From Aristaeella hokkaidonensis (GTDB lineage Bacteria > Bacillota > Clostridia > Christensenellales > Aristaeellaceae), in NCBI RefSeq assembly GCF_018128945.1, contig NZ_CP068393.1, positions 744,001 to 808,000 of the forward strand: a stretch of DNA of 64,000 nt, in the 5' to 3' direction. Under the pieces are notes generated by a model, which was not told the DNA's origin, did not search any database, and saw only the letters and a program-made list of their open reading frames with translations. This document shows, piece after piece, positions 44,110 to 52,546 of this stretch. Both the position numbers and the translations under genes were made by a program. Each line of letters starts with the position of its first letter. The first letter of the stretch is position 1.

Positions 44110-45120
44110 TCATACGGAATCCCGCTCAATAAGGCGGGAGGGGAGCAGAACACGCTTGGGCAGCGTGGTGTCTCCCCGGACACGGCTGGCGATGATCCGG
44201 GCGGCGGTGATACCCATTTCGACAGCCGGGACGTCGATGGTGGTCAGCGGTGGGTTGGCATACTGACTCATCTCAATATTGCTCATGCCGATGACCGCAA
44301 CCTGATCCGGAACACGGATCCCCAGCTGATACAGGGCACGCAGGGCGGCCATGGCCATCAGGTCACTGGCTGCATAGAAAGCGGTGGGCAGGCCGTGTTC
44401 ATGGTAAGTCTTCTCAACAAGGGAAACGCACTTTCGGTCATCCCAGTCGCAGTTCAGCACCCATTCGGACCTGACCTCCAGACCGAGATCCGCCATGGTT
44501 TCCAGGTAGCTGCGGTAACGGCGGGAACGCTTCAACGGGGCGCCCCCGACACTGCCGCCGATATAGCCGATGGACCGGTGCCCTTTGCTGTAAAGGTATT
44601 CCACAGCCATTTTGCTGACCCGCAGGTGATCATATTCCACGTTATCAATGGGCATATGCCCGGTATCAATTCCGACAATATGCGGAATGAGGGAATGGAG
44701 CTGTTCAAACAGCGGCTCAGACAGGGGACGCATCATGATGAGGCCGGAAAGGCCGGCACCCAGCAGGCGATTCAGGATGGCCTGATCCTCAAGCTCCTGC
44801 TCTGTCTGGATGACGGAAACGGTGCCGCCAAGGCGGGCAAGTTCATCCTCTATGCCGCTGAGAATGGCGAGATAGTAGGGATCACTGTATTTACCTTTGG
44901 TGGTGGCCAGGAGCACACCGACAGAAAAACCGGAGGTATCAGACTGATCCGGCCGGGGGCGCTTTTTCACGGGAGCCTGGTAACCAAGCTCAGTCACAGC
45001 GCGCAGCACTCTCTCGCGTGTTTCATCCGTCGTCTTGTAAATCTGATTGTCATTCAGAATACGGGAGACAGTAGCGGGGGAAACATTGGCCAGGCGGGCC
45101 ACGTCACGGATATTCGCCAT
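44110..45120 (-). CDS. LacI-family regulator, divergent from the sugar operon
   Basis: 336 aa. Helix-turn-helix NIRDVARLANVSPATVSRIL then NDNQIYKTTDETRERVLRAV; sensor domain with VGVLLATTKGKYSDPYYLAI and GIRVPDQVAVIGMSNIEMSQ. The resemblance of the spacing YLAILSGIEDELARLGG to other LacI sensors is good. Start ATG 45120 after AAAGGACGAAGCTTC; a longer open frame has no ribosome site. It is transcribed away from the Gfo/Idh-permease-kinase operon, the classical arrangement for a local sugar-responsive repressor. Confidence 0.92.
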   Translation of the reverse strand: MANIRDVARLANVSPATVSRILNDNQIYKTTDETRERVLRAVTELGYQAPVKKRPRPDQSDTSGFSVGVLLATTKGKYSDPYYLAILSGIEDELARLGGTVSVIQTEQELEDQAILNRLLGAGLSGLIMMRPLSEPLFEQLHSLIPHIVGIDTGHMPIDNVEYDHLRVSKMAVEYLYSKGHRSIGYIGGSVGGAPLKRSRRYRSYLETMADLGLEVRSEWVLNCDWDDRKCVSLVEKTYHEHGLPTAFYAASDLMAMAALRALYQLGIRVPDQVAVIGMSNIEMSQYANPPLTTIDVPAVEMGITAARIIASRVRGDTTLPKRVLLPSRLIERDSV

Positions 45121-45227
45121 GAAGCTTCGTCCTTTCTGCCGGTAGGGCAAAATACAATATGGGAACGGAACAGATGATCCGGTGTTTCGTATGATCAAAC
45201 GCTGTGTATCCGCCGGAGTCTGGCAAT

Positions 45228-45256
45228 ATGATATAGGAAGAAAGGCGGTGTGTCAA
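45228..45256 (-). promoter_or_regulatory. Promoter of the LacI gene
   Basis: On the minus strand TTGACA (45256-45251), 17 bases, TATCAT (45233-45228). The palindrome TTGTTT-ATG-AAACAA (45258-45272) lies directly upstream. Confidence 0.8.
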
Positions 45257-45336
45257 GTTGTTTATGAAACAAAAAAATATATGTTACATTGGCTTAATAT
45301 AATGAAGAAACGGCACATGCCTACTAAAATTCCCTG

Positions 45337-45391
45337 TTGACAGTCATTGAAACATATGATAATGTTTAGTAAACAAAAATGAAAGTTTCAT
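45337..45391 (+). promoter_or_regulatory. Promoter and candidate operators of the sugar operon
   Basis: TTGACA (45337-45342), 15 bases, GATAAT (45358-45363). Two perfect 13-base inverted repeats follow: TGTTTAGTAAACA (45363-45375) and ATGAAAGTTTCAT (45379-45391), both with a central G. They would overlap the transcription start, where a repressor would block. Confidence 0.65.
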
Positions 45392-45404
45392 CAGGAGACC
45401 GGAT

Positions 45405-46667
45405 ATGAAGTTTGTATTAATCGGTGCAGGGCAGCGTGGAATGATTTACGCTAAATATGCCCTGGAAATGGGTCATGAGATTGCCGCTGTCGCGGAAACG
45501 GATGAAGTGAAGCGCCAGATTGCGGGCGATCTGTTCGGCATTCCGGCAGAACGCCGTTTCCTCAACGGAAAGGATCTGCTGGCGCTGCCGAAGCTCGGTG
45601 ACGCGGCCATCATCGCGACAATGGACCGGGATCATTACCGGGAAGCTATTCCGGCGATGGAAAAAGGATACCATCTGCTCCTGGAAAAGCCCATTTCACC
45701 GGATCCGGAAGAAACGCTCGCTATTGAAGAATGCGCAGTGAGAACCGGCCGGCATGTGACTGTATGCCATGTGCTGCGGTACAGCCCTTTTTTCCGGGCA
45801 CTGAAAAAAGCCGTGACAGACGGAAAGATCGGCCGGGTGATTACGATCCAGCATAACGAGAACATCGGCAACTTCCACATTGCCCACAGCTTTGTACGGG
45901 GCAACTGGAGACGGAGCGACCTGGCCAGCCCGCTGGTGATGCAGAAATCCTGCCATGACATGGACCTGATGGTATGGCTGACGGGAAGCAAATGCGAAAG
46001 TATTTCCTCCTTCGGTGACCTGACCTATTTCAAGGCGGAGAACGCACCGGAGAACGCGGCGGAACGCTGCGCGGAATGCCCGCTGAAAGACAGCTGCCGG
46101 TTCAGCGCTTACCGCTGCTACCTGCCGATCGCGGGAGACTGGCCGGCCACCGTACTGACAGAGGACCAGAGCGAGGAAGGACTCCGGGAGGCGATCAGGA
46201 CAGGTCCGTACGGTCGCTGCGTATACCATTGCGACAACAATGTATGTGACCACCAGGTGTCCATCCTCCGTTTCACAAACGGAGTGACCGCGACTTTTAA
46301 CCTGAGCGGATTTACCAACAGGATGACCCGGACGATCAAGATCATGGGTGAAAACGGTGAGATCCGGGCCAGCGAAGCAGACAATGTGATTGAAATCACG
46401 CACTTCGCAAGCAACTGGAAGGAAGAGGCTGAAACCGAGATTATTCGTCCGGAAGAAAGCACCAGCGGACACAGCGGCGGAGACAGCGGTATTGTGGAAG
46501 ACTTCCTGTCCATGCTGGAAGGCAAACTGAGCGAATCCTCCACGGATATTCACGAATCGGTCGAAAGCCATATGATGGCCTGCGCGGCGGAAGAAGCCCG
46601 GCTGACGGGGAATGTGATCAGTATTGAGGATTTCCGCCGGAAGCATGAAAGGAAACCGCAGGCATGA
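45405..46667 (+). CDS. Gfo/Idh/MocA family oxidoreductase
   Basis: 420 aa. An N-terminal Rossmann domain (FVLIGAGQRGMIYAKYALEM) binds NAD(P); the conserved EKP is in YHLLLEKPISPDPEE. The C-terminal domain carries KSCHDMDLMVWLTG and then a cysteine cluster: CAECPLKDSCRFSAYRCYLP and CVYHCDNNVCDHQ, which occurs in one Gfo/Idh subgroup and could bind metal. Substrates are usually sugars or inositols. ATG 45405 follows CAGGAG. First gene of the operon; the next gene overlaps it by 4 bases. Confidence 0.9.
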   Translation: MKFVLIGAGQRGMIYAKYALEMGHEIAAVAETDEVKRQIAGDLFGIPAERRFLNGKDLLALPKLGDAAIIATMDRDHYREAIPAMEKGYHLLLEKPISPDPEETLAIEECAVRTGRHVTVCHVLRYSPFFRALKKAVTDGKIGRVITIQHNENIGNFHIAHSFVRGNWRRSDLASPLVMQKSCHDMDLMVWLTGSKCESISSFGDLTYFKAENAPENAAERCAECPLKDSCRFSAYRCYLPIAGDWPATVLTEDQSEEGLREAIRTGPYGRCVYHCDNNVCDHQVSILRFTNGVTATFNLSGFTNRMTRTIKIMGENGEIRASEADNVIEITHFASNWKEEAETEIIRPEESTSGHSGGDSGIVEDFLSMLEGKLSESSTDIHESVESHMMACAAEEARLTGNVISIEDFRRKHERKPQA

Positions 46668-47893
46668 CAAGAGAGAGACTGAACGAACTGCTGAAGGTTA
46701 CGGGCGATCTGATTCCTGAAGCAATGGAAGAACACATCGGGGATCTGGAGACGGACGCGAAGGAGCTGCTGCCCCGGGAAACACTTCTCGAGGTACTGAA
46801 CACAAACCAGGTGCCGGAAGCCAAACAGCAGGCACTGCTGGACGCACTGGACGCAGCCAACGCCGTGCCGGAACTGGTGGAGCTGGCCCACATCATGGCG
46901 CAGGATGCCGTACGCGGCCTGGTCCGGTGTCACGCGGTGGAATTTTATCAGCCCCTGCCGGACTGCCTGACCGGATTCGCGAGGGAAGCCTACGCGTTCC
47001 TGTACACCCAGCTGTGTGTGCTGGAAGGCCGGAAAGCCCTGCGGGCCCGCGGAATCCCGGAGAAATACGACGAGGATATTCCGGAACGGATGACGCGGAA
47101 GCAGCTGAAGAAATATGTGGAGACCGGGGACATCAATTTTGACGATTATCCCTGGGATATGAACTTTTACTGCTGCCAGATTTTCTTCCTGGACCGGTTC
47201 TACTTCATTCCATATCGCTGGGGAGGATCCCCGGAGGCCTGGCGGAACCAGGAGACCGGAGAGGTTGTGGCCCTGTGGCACGCGGGTGTCCGGGTGCGGA
47301 GGGACGGCCAGATCGACGGCGTGAACGGCGTACGGGATCCGGAAGCGTTTACCACCGAGTTTATGGAGACGGAAGACGCCGTATGGGGCAACCGGGTCCT
47401 GCCGGAGGGAAGGATTTCCCCGGAGATCGTGATGCTGGATAAAAAGATCTGGCGGAAAGCCCTGGGAGACGACGATTTCCTGCTGGCACTGCATATCCCG
47501 GGCGGAGAAGGCTATACGCCGGAGCGGGTGCGCAGCAGCTGTGAGCAGGCACTGGCCTTCTATGACAGGTATTATCCCGAATACAACTATATCGGATTCT
47601 GGAGTGAATCCTGGCTGTATGATCCGGGACTGCGGGAGATTGTGAAACCCGACCGGAACATAGTACGGGTACAAAAGCAGTTCTACTGCTACCCGGTGGA
47701 AGAAGGGGACCGGATGATCCGGCTGGAAGTACTCGGGGACGAGCATGCGGACCACCGGAAGCTGACGCCCCGGAACAGCCTTGAACGCGGCATGTTCGCC
47801 GTGTGGGACAGGGGAGACCGGTTCCACACCACGGGAATGTTCCTGCTGCGGGAAGAGGTTTCCCGGATCGGCGAAGATCCCTACGAAACCTGA
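46664..47893 (+). CDS. Acyltransferase-domain protein (NAT_N / GNAT_C type)
   Basis: 409 aa. By pattern this matches the two-domain family called acyltransferase domain-containing protein: an all-helical N-terminal half (ETLLEVLNTNQVPEAKQQAL) and a GNAT-like C-terminal half (DDFLLALHIPGGEGYTPERV, YNYIGFWSESWLYDPGL). I make this match from memory, so the family call is moderate. These genes occur in sugar-utilisation clusters; an acyl acceptor on a sugar or glycan is possible. It overlaps the oxidoreductase gene by 4 bases and is followed 34 bases later by the permeases. Confidence 0.6.
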   Translation: MTRERLNELLKVTGDLIPEAMEEHIGDLETDAKELLPRETLLEVLNTNQVPEAKQQALLDALDAANAVPELVELAHIMAQDAVRGLVRCHAVEFYQPLPDCLTGFAREAYAFLYTQLCVLEGRKALRARGIPEKYDEDIPERMTRKQLKKYVETGDINFDDYPWDMNFYCCQIFFLDRFYFIPYRWGGSPEAWRNQETGEVVALWHAGVRVRRDGQIDGVNGVRDPEAFTTEFMETEDAVWGNRVLPEGRISPEIVMLDKKIWRKALGDDDFLLALHIPGGEGYTPERVRSSCEQALAFYDRYYPEYNYIGFWSESWLYDPGLREIVKPDRNIVRVQKQFYCYPVEEGDRMIRLEVLGDEHADHRKLTPRNSLERGMFAVWDRGDRFHTTGMFLLREEVSRIGEDPYET

Positions 47894-47927
47894 AACGATG
47901 AAAAACAGCTGAAAGGAGGAGAGAGTC

Positions 47928-48911
47928 ATGCAGAGAACCGTTACGCCGATGACCCGCGGTTTCCGGTGGGAAATGAAACATAACCGGACGCTGTATCTGA
48001 TGTGCGTACCCGCGCTGCTGCTTCTTCTCGCCTTTGCCTACCTGCCCATGGGCGGTATGTATATGGCATTCACCAAATACAACGTTGTGGACGGCATATA
48101 CGGATCTCCCTTTGTGGGTTTTCAGAATTTCACCTATTTCCTGAAGGGGAATCCCTATTTCTGGAACGCGGTGAAGAATACGCTGATCATCAACTTCTGG
48201 GGTCTGATCTTCGGCACGATCGTACCGATCACCATCGCCATCGCGATGAACGAAGTGAAGAACGGACCCTTTAAAAAGATCAGCCAGAGCGCAATGTTCT
48301 TCCCTTACTTCCTGAGCTGGGTCGTTGTGGGCGCCATCCTGTACGGCTTTATGACAGCCAATTTCCGGATTGACCGGAAGACGGGAGAACTGATCCTGAC
48401 CGGTGCAAACGGCGTGGCCAACCGACTGCTGATGGCCTTCGGGTCCCAACCGATCCGCTGGTATGCTGAACCGAAATACTGGAAAGCGATTGTCATTTTC
48501 CTGGACGTGTGGAAGTGGGCCGGCTACAACTCCATCATTTATATGGCAGCGATGGCCGGGTTTGACGGCAGCCTGTACGAGGCAGCCACCATCGACGGAG
48601 CCAGCCGGTTCCAGCAGATCCGGTATCTGACGATTCCGATGCTGAAACCCCAGGTGGTTATCCTGACCCTGATGAGTATCGGCCGGATTTTCTACGGCGA
48701 TATGGGCATGATCTGGGGACTGGTGGGACAGAACGGCACCCTGCTGGACGCGGTATCGGTTATTGATACCTACGTCTACACCTCCATGAAAACGATGGGC
48801 TTCGGCTTCAGTACGGCAATCGGTCTGTGCCAGAGCGTCATGGGCCTGATCCTGATTCTCCTTGCCAACAGCGCGGCAAAGAAGATCAATGACGGGGAGG
48901 GACTGTTCTGA
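47928..48911 (+). CDS. Sugar ABC permease, LplB/UgpA type
   Basis: 327 aa, six membrane helices, N-terminal RTLYLMCVPALLLLLAFAYL. The EAA loop LYEAATIDGASRFQQIRYLTIP marks the ATPase contact. YNVVDGIYGSPFVGFQNFTY fits the LplB branch of CUT1 importers that take up oligosaccharides. Its partner permease starts one base before its stop ends (TGATG). No ATPase gene is in the operon. Confidence 0.9.
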   Translation: MQRTVTPMTRGFRWEMKHNRTLYLMCVPALLLLLAFAYLPMGGMYMAFTKYNVVDGIYGSPFVGFQNFTYFLKGNPYFWNAVKNTLIINFWGLIFGTIVPITIAIAMNEVKNGPFKKISQSAMFFPYFLSWVVVGAILYGFMTANFRIDRKTGELILTGANGVANRLLMAFGSQPIRWYAEPKYWKAIVIFLDVWKWAGYNSIIYMAAMAGFDGSLYEAATIDGASRFQQIRYLTIPMLKPQVVILTLMSIGRIFYGDMGMIWGLVGQNGTLLDAVSVIDTYVYTSMKTMGFGFSTAIGLCQSVMGLILILLANSAAKKINDGEGLF

Positions 48912-49840
48912 TGAGTATTGCGGTACATCACGGAAAGCATCACTCCAGGCATATTCATCGCAGCGGCGCTGACAGATGGGCAAAGATCCTTTCCTATACG
49001 ATTGTCGGCCTGTTCGGCCTGATGTGCCTCTATCCGCTGCTCCTGACGGTGACGGTCAGCCTGACGCCGGAGGACGTTATCAACAAAGACGGATACCGGC
49101 TGATCCCCAGCAGATGGAGCCTGGATACCTACACCTATATTTTTGCCCACAGCGGCGCACGAATCCTGAAATCCTACCTGGTAACGATCTTTGTGACCGT
49201 TGTTGGCACCCTCGGATCGATGCTGGTTACCTGCATGATCTCCTATGCAATCAGTCTGCGGGAACTGAAATACCGGAATGTGATTGCCTTCATCTGCAAC
49301 TTTACCAGCATATTCTCCGCGGGCCTGATTCCCTGGTACGTGGTATGCGTGAACTGGTACGGACTGCGGAACAATATCCTGGCATTGATCCTGCCTTCAT
49401 TGTTCAGCGTATGGTACATGTTCCTGATGCGGACCTATTTCAAGGCTATCAGCCAGAGCCTGTATGACGCGGCAAAGATAGACGGGGCCGGCCATATGAC
49501 GATCTTCTTCAGGATTGCCCTGCCGCTGAGCGTCACCGCACTGCTGACGGTGGGCCTGATGTATGCGCTGTGCTACTGGAACGACTGGTGGCACGCCCTG
49601 ATGTTCATTGATGACCGGGATCTGTTCCCGCTGCAATATTACCTGTATTCCATCATGTCCAACGTGAACGCGGTTTCCAGCGGGCGGGTACCTTCCGGTG
49701 CGGCGGCCAATATCCGGCTGCCGGCGGAGACGGTCAAGATGGCTGTGACGATCATCACCATCGGGCCGATTATCTTCCTGTATCCCTTTATCCAGCGCTA
49801 CTTCGTCAAGGGCATCATGATGGGAGCCGTTAAGGAATGA
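48911..49840 (+). CDS. Sugar ABC permease, LplC/YtcP type
   Basis: 309 aa. Six helices beginning ILSYTIVGLFGLMCLYPLLL; EAA-type loop LYDAAKIDGAGHMTIFFRIA. The ending FIQRYFVKGIMMGAVKE is typical of the LplC/YtcP branch. It forms the import channel with the preceding permease. Confidence 0.92.
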   Translation: MSIAVHHGKHHSRHIHRSGADRWAKILSYTIVGLFGLMCLYPLLLTVTVSLTPEDVINKDGYRLIPSRWSLDTYTYIFAHSGARILKSYLVTIFVTVVGTLGSMLVTCMISYAISLRELKYRNVIAFICNFTSIFSAGLIPWYVVCVNWYGLRNNILALILPSLFSVWYMFLMRTYFKAISQSLYDAAKIDGAGHMTIFFRIALPLSVTALLTVGLMYALCYWNDWWHALMFIDDRDLFPLQYYLYSIMSNVNAVSSGRVPSGAAANIRLPAETVKMAVTIITIGPIIFLYPFIQRYFVKGIMMGAVKE

Positions 49841-49919
49841 TGAATTATCCTGGCGGCGATCCTGAATAAGGTTCATAATGCGTTAAGCATATTATGAAAA
49901 ATAGAAGGAGGACACACAA

Positions 49920-51374
49920 ATGAAGAAACTGTTGGCTGTTGTACTGGCACTGATGATGGTGCTGACCCTGGCTGTGCCGCTGATGGCGCAGGCAGACGAG
50001 CTGGAGGAAATCACGATCCTCTATCCCGGTGAAGAAACTGACGCTTTCTCCAACTTCATCAACGGCGCTTTTGCCGAAAAAGTGAAGGAAGAGCTGAACA
50101 TGAAGGTTAACTTTCGGTTCCTGAGCTGGGACGCTTACTGGGACCAGAAGAAAGTTATGCTGGCTGCCAATGAGACCATCGACCTGTACTGGGACGGCCT
50201 GCCGGACCTGCCCACCATGGTGAACAACAAGGAAGCCCAGCCCCTGGACGAGCTGATCGCCAAGGTCTGGCCGGACTACATGAAGGACGTCCTGCCGGAA
50301 ACCCAGATGAACGGCGGTAAAATCAACGGCATTCAGTACGGTATTCCGTCCGCATACGCTCCGTCTTCCGCCATGTTCCAGTTTGTCTGCCTGCGGCAGG
50401 ATCTGCTGGAGCAGGTCGGTATGACCGAAGTGAAGGACGCTGAAGACCTGCGTGAATACGCCCAGCGCGTGCAGGACCAGCTGCCCGGCTACATGGGCCC
50501 CGGAGATATCATCTTCAAGCCCCTGACCCGTAACTTTACTGACGAACAATACACCTGGCTGTTCCAGGATCTGGTGGTCTTCGGTGAAGAAAGCCACAAG
50601 GCTTACAGCTACGCCCATACCGACGCCTTTAAGAAGGTGGCACAGTTCAACCGTGAAATGTTCCTGGACGGCCTGTACCATGACGAAGTGGCCATCAAGT
50701 ACAACGAGCGTGACAGCCGTGTGCAGACCGGACTGTATCTGTGGGTTGAAGGCTCCCTGGGCAAGGAACTGGAAATCGGCGGCAAGGTGAAGGCTGTGGA
50801 CCCGAACGCCGTGATGAAGAACTACCTGCTCGCACCCGAAAAGCCCCGCTACGTCAACGCGGCAGGCGGTGAAGTGCTGTGCATCCCGTATTCCGCAAAG
50901 AATCCGGAAGGCGCCCTGAAGTTCCTCGCTTGGCTGTGGGGCAGCCAGGACAACTACCTCTTCTGCCTGTACGGCGAGAAGGGCAAGGACTGGGATCTGG
51001 ACGAGAACGGCGGCCTGCAGCTGATCAGTGAGACCGCAGCCGGAGAAGGATTCTTCTATGAGTGGATGTTCCGGAACGCCAATTACCAGGTGTTCGGCCC
51101 CGAAGTTACCGAAGAGTACAAAGAGATGTACAGGAACTGGGACAACGACGCCCAGATCTCCGCGATGATGGGCTTTGCCTTCAACAACACCGGATTTGAA
51201 GTCACTGAAAACGCCTGCCTGGAAGCCTGGAAGAAACTGGCTCCCATCATGTACGGCTATGTGGACTTTGATGAGAACTATCCGGCGGCGATCGCTGAAC
51301 TGGAAGCGGCCGGCATCAACGAGTATGTGGATGAAATGAACCGTCAGCTGGACGCGTTCCTGGCCTCCAAATAA
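49920..51374 (+). CDS. Sugar ABC substrate-binding protein (LipO/YtcQ-like)
   Basis: 484 aa with signal peptide (MKKLLAVVLALMMVLTLAVPLMAQA, cut before DE) and no cysteine for lipid attachment. ITILYPGEETDAFSNFINGAF and LNMKVNFRFLSWDAYWDQKK begin the binding fold; length and partner type (LplB/LplC) fit large oligosaccharide binders. ATG 49920 follows GAAGGAGGACACACAA. A small inverted repeat (TCATAAT...ATTATGA, 49872-49896) lies upstream, and a strong hairpin follows the stop. Confidence 0.92.
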   Translation: MKKLLAVVLALMMVLTLAVPLMAQADELEEITILYPGEETDAFSNFINGAFAEKVKEELNMKVNFRFLSWDAYWDQKKVMLAANETIDLYWDGLPDLPTMVNNKEAQPLDELIAKVWPDYMKDVLPETQMNGGKINGIQYGIPSAYAPSSAMFQFVCLRQDLLEQVGMTEVKDAEDLREYAQRVQDQLPGYMGPGDIIFKPLTRNFTDEQYTWLFQDLVVFGEESHKAYSYAHTDAFKKVAQFNREMFLDGLYHDEVAIKYNERDSRVQTGLYLWVEGSLGKELEIGGKVKAVDPNAVMKNYLLAPEKPRYVNAAGGEVLCIPYSAKNPEGALKFLAWLWGSQDNYLFCLYGEKGKDWDLDENGGLQLISETAAGEGFFYEWMFRNANYQVFGPEVTEEYKEMYRNWDNDAQISAMMGFAFNNTGFEVTENACLEAWKKLAPIMYGYVDFDENYPAAIAELEAAGINEYVDEMNRQLDAFLASK

Positions 51375-51409
51375 GCACTGATACAAACAACTGATTTACC
51401 ATCACACTG

Positions 51410-51441
51410 CCGGCAGGAGGAGGGTTCCTCCTGCCGGTGTT
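51410..51441 (+). terminator. Terminator-like hairpin after the binding-protein gene
   Basis: CCGGCAGGAGGA/TCCTCCTGCCGG with a 4-base loop, followed by TGTTTTG. The kinase gene starts 34 bases later on the same strand, so some read-through is expected. Confidence 0.75.
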
Positions 51442-51474
51442 TTGCGAAAAAGTCCTGAAAGCGGGGAAAGAAAC

Positions 51475-52533
51475 ATGCGGGAAATGGCGGAAATGTTCCG
51501 GACGGAAGGGACGATTATCAAATGCATTCCCTTCGGATCCGGCCATATCAACCAGACCTGGCTGGTGGTGACCAACCAGCCCCATCTCTATATTCTGCAA
51601 AAGGTGAATACGGAGACCTTCCGGGATCCGGAGGGGCTGATGAACAATATCCTGCTGGTGACAGGCCACCTGAGGGAAAAGGATACGGATCCCAGACACG
51701 TGATGACGCTGGTAAAGCTGAAGGACGGAAGGGATTACATCCTGAAGGACCGGAAGGAACTGTGGCGGCTGTATGAATATGTGACCGGCGGCGTCTGCCT
51801 GGACCGGGCGGAGACGGCGGCGGATTTCCGGAACAGCGGAAAGGCCTTCGGTACCTTCCAGAACAGGATGGCGGATTTCCCGGCAGAGCAGCTGGTTGAA
51901 ACCATTCCCGGTTTTCATGACACACCGAAACGCTATCTGGCTCTGCATGAGGCAATCCGGGATGACCGGGCCGGACGTGCAAAAAGCGTACAGCAGGAAA
52001 TTGACTTTATGCTGGAGCGGGAAGAACAGGCAGGCCTGCTGCAGAAAATGCTGAAAGCAGGGGAACTGCCGCTGCGGGTGACGCACAACGATACCAAGCT
52101 GAACAATGTCATGCTTGATGAAAAGACGAGGGAACCACTGTGCATCCTGGACCTGGACACGGTGATGCCCGGGCTGGCGGCAAACGACTTCGGTGATTCC
52201 ATCCGGTTCGGTGCGTCCACGGCGGAAGAGGATGAAAAGGACCTGACTAAGGTACGCCTGGACCTGAACCTGTACCAGGCTTATGCGGAAGGATTCCTCC
52301 ATGCCTGCGGGGACAGGCTGACAGCGGCTGAACGGGAAACCCTGCCGGACGGAGCCCGGATTATCACACTTGAAAACGCTGTACGGTTCCTGACGGATTA
52401 CCTGAACGGGGACACCTATTATCATATCGAAAGACCGGAGCACAATCTGGATCGTACCAGAACCCAGATGGCGCTGACGGAGGAAATGGAAAAGCATGAC
52501 GACATCATCCGCAGGATGATGGATTGCATCTGA
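51475..52533 (+). CDS. Aminoglycoside-phosphotransferase-fold kinase, NahK-like
   Basis: 352 aa. The kinase core shows CIPFGSGHINQTWLVV, ILQKVN for the nucleotide Lys, the catalytic loop THNDTKLNNVMLDEKT and metal-binding CILDLDTVMPGLAANDFGDS. Pattern and length resemble N-acetylhexosamine 1-kinase (NahK), which phosphorylates GlcNAc or GalNAc at C1. The adjacent phosphohexomutase supports a sugar-1-phosphate product. I start at ATG 51475 after GGGGAAAG; an upstream frame extension of 11 codons overlaps the hairpin. A paralogue lies at 55252. Confidence 0.8.
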   Translation: MREMAEMFRTEGTIIKCIPFGSGHINQTWLVVTNQPHLYILQKVNTETFRDPEGLMNNILLVTGHLREKDTDPRHVMTLVKLKDGRDYILKDRKELWRLYEYVTGGVCLDRAETAADFRNSGKAFGTFQNRMADFPAEQLVETIPGFHDTPKRYLALHEAIRDDRAGRAKSVQQEIDFMLEREEQAGLLQKMLKAGELPLRVTHNDTKLNNVMLDEKTREPLCILDLDTVMPGLAANDFGDSIRFGASTAEEDEKDLTKVRLDLNLYQAYAEGFLHACGDRLTAAERETLPDGARIITLENAVRFLTDYLNGDTYYHIERPEHNLDRTRTQMALTEEMEKHDDIIRRMMDCI

Positions 52534-52546
52534 ACGGAGGCACAAG

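Noticed and set aside
51475..52533. Aminoglycoside resistance kinase
   Set aside because: The APH fold is shared by many sugar and small-molecule kinases; the NahK-like motifs and the sugar operon context argue for a metabolic kinase.
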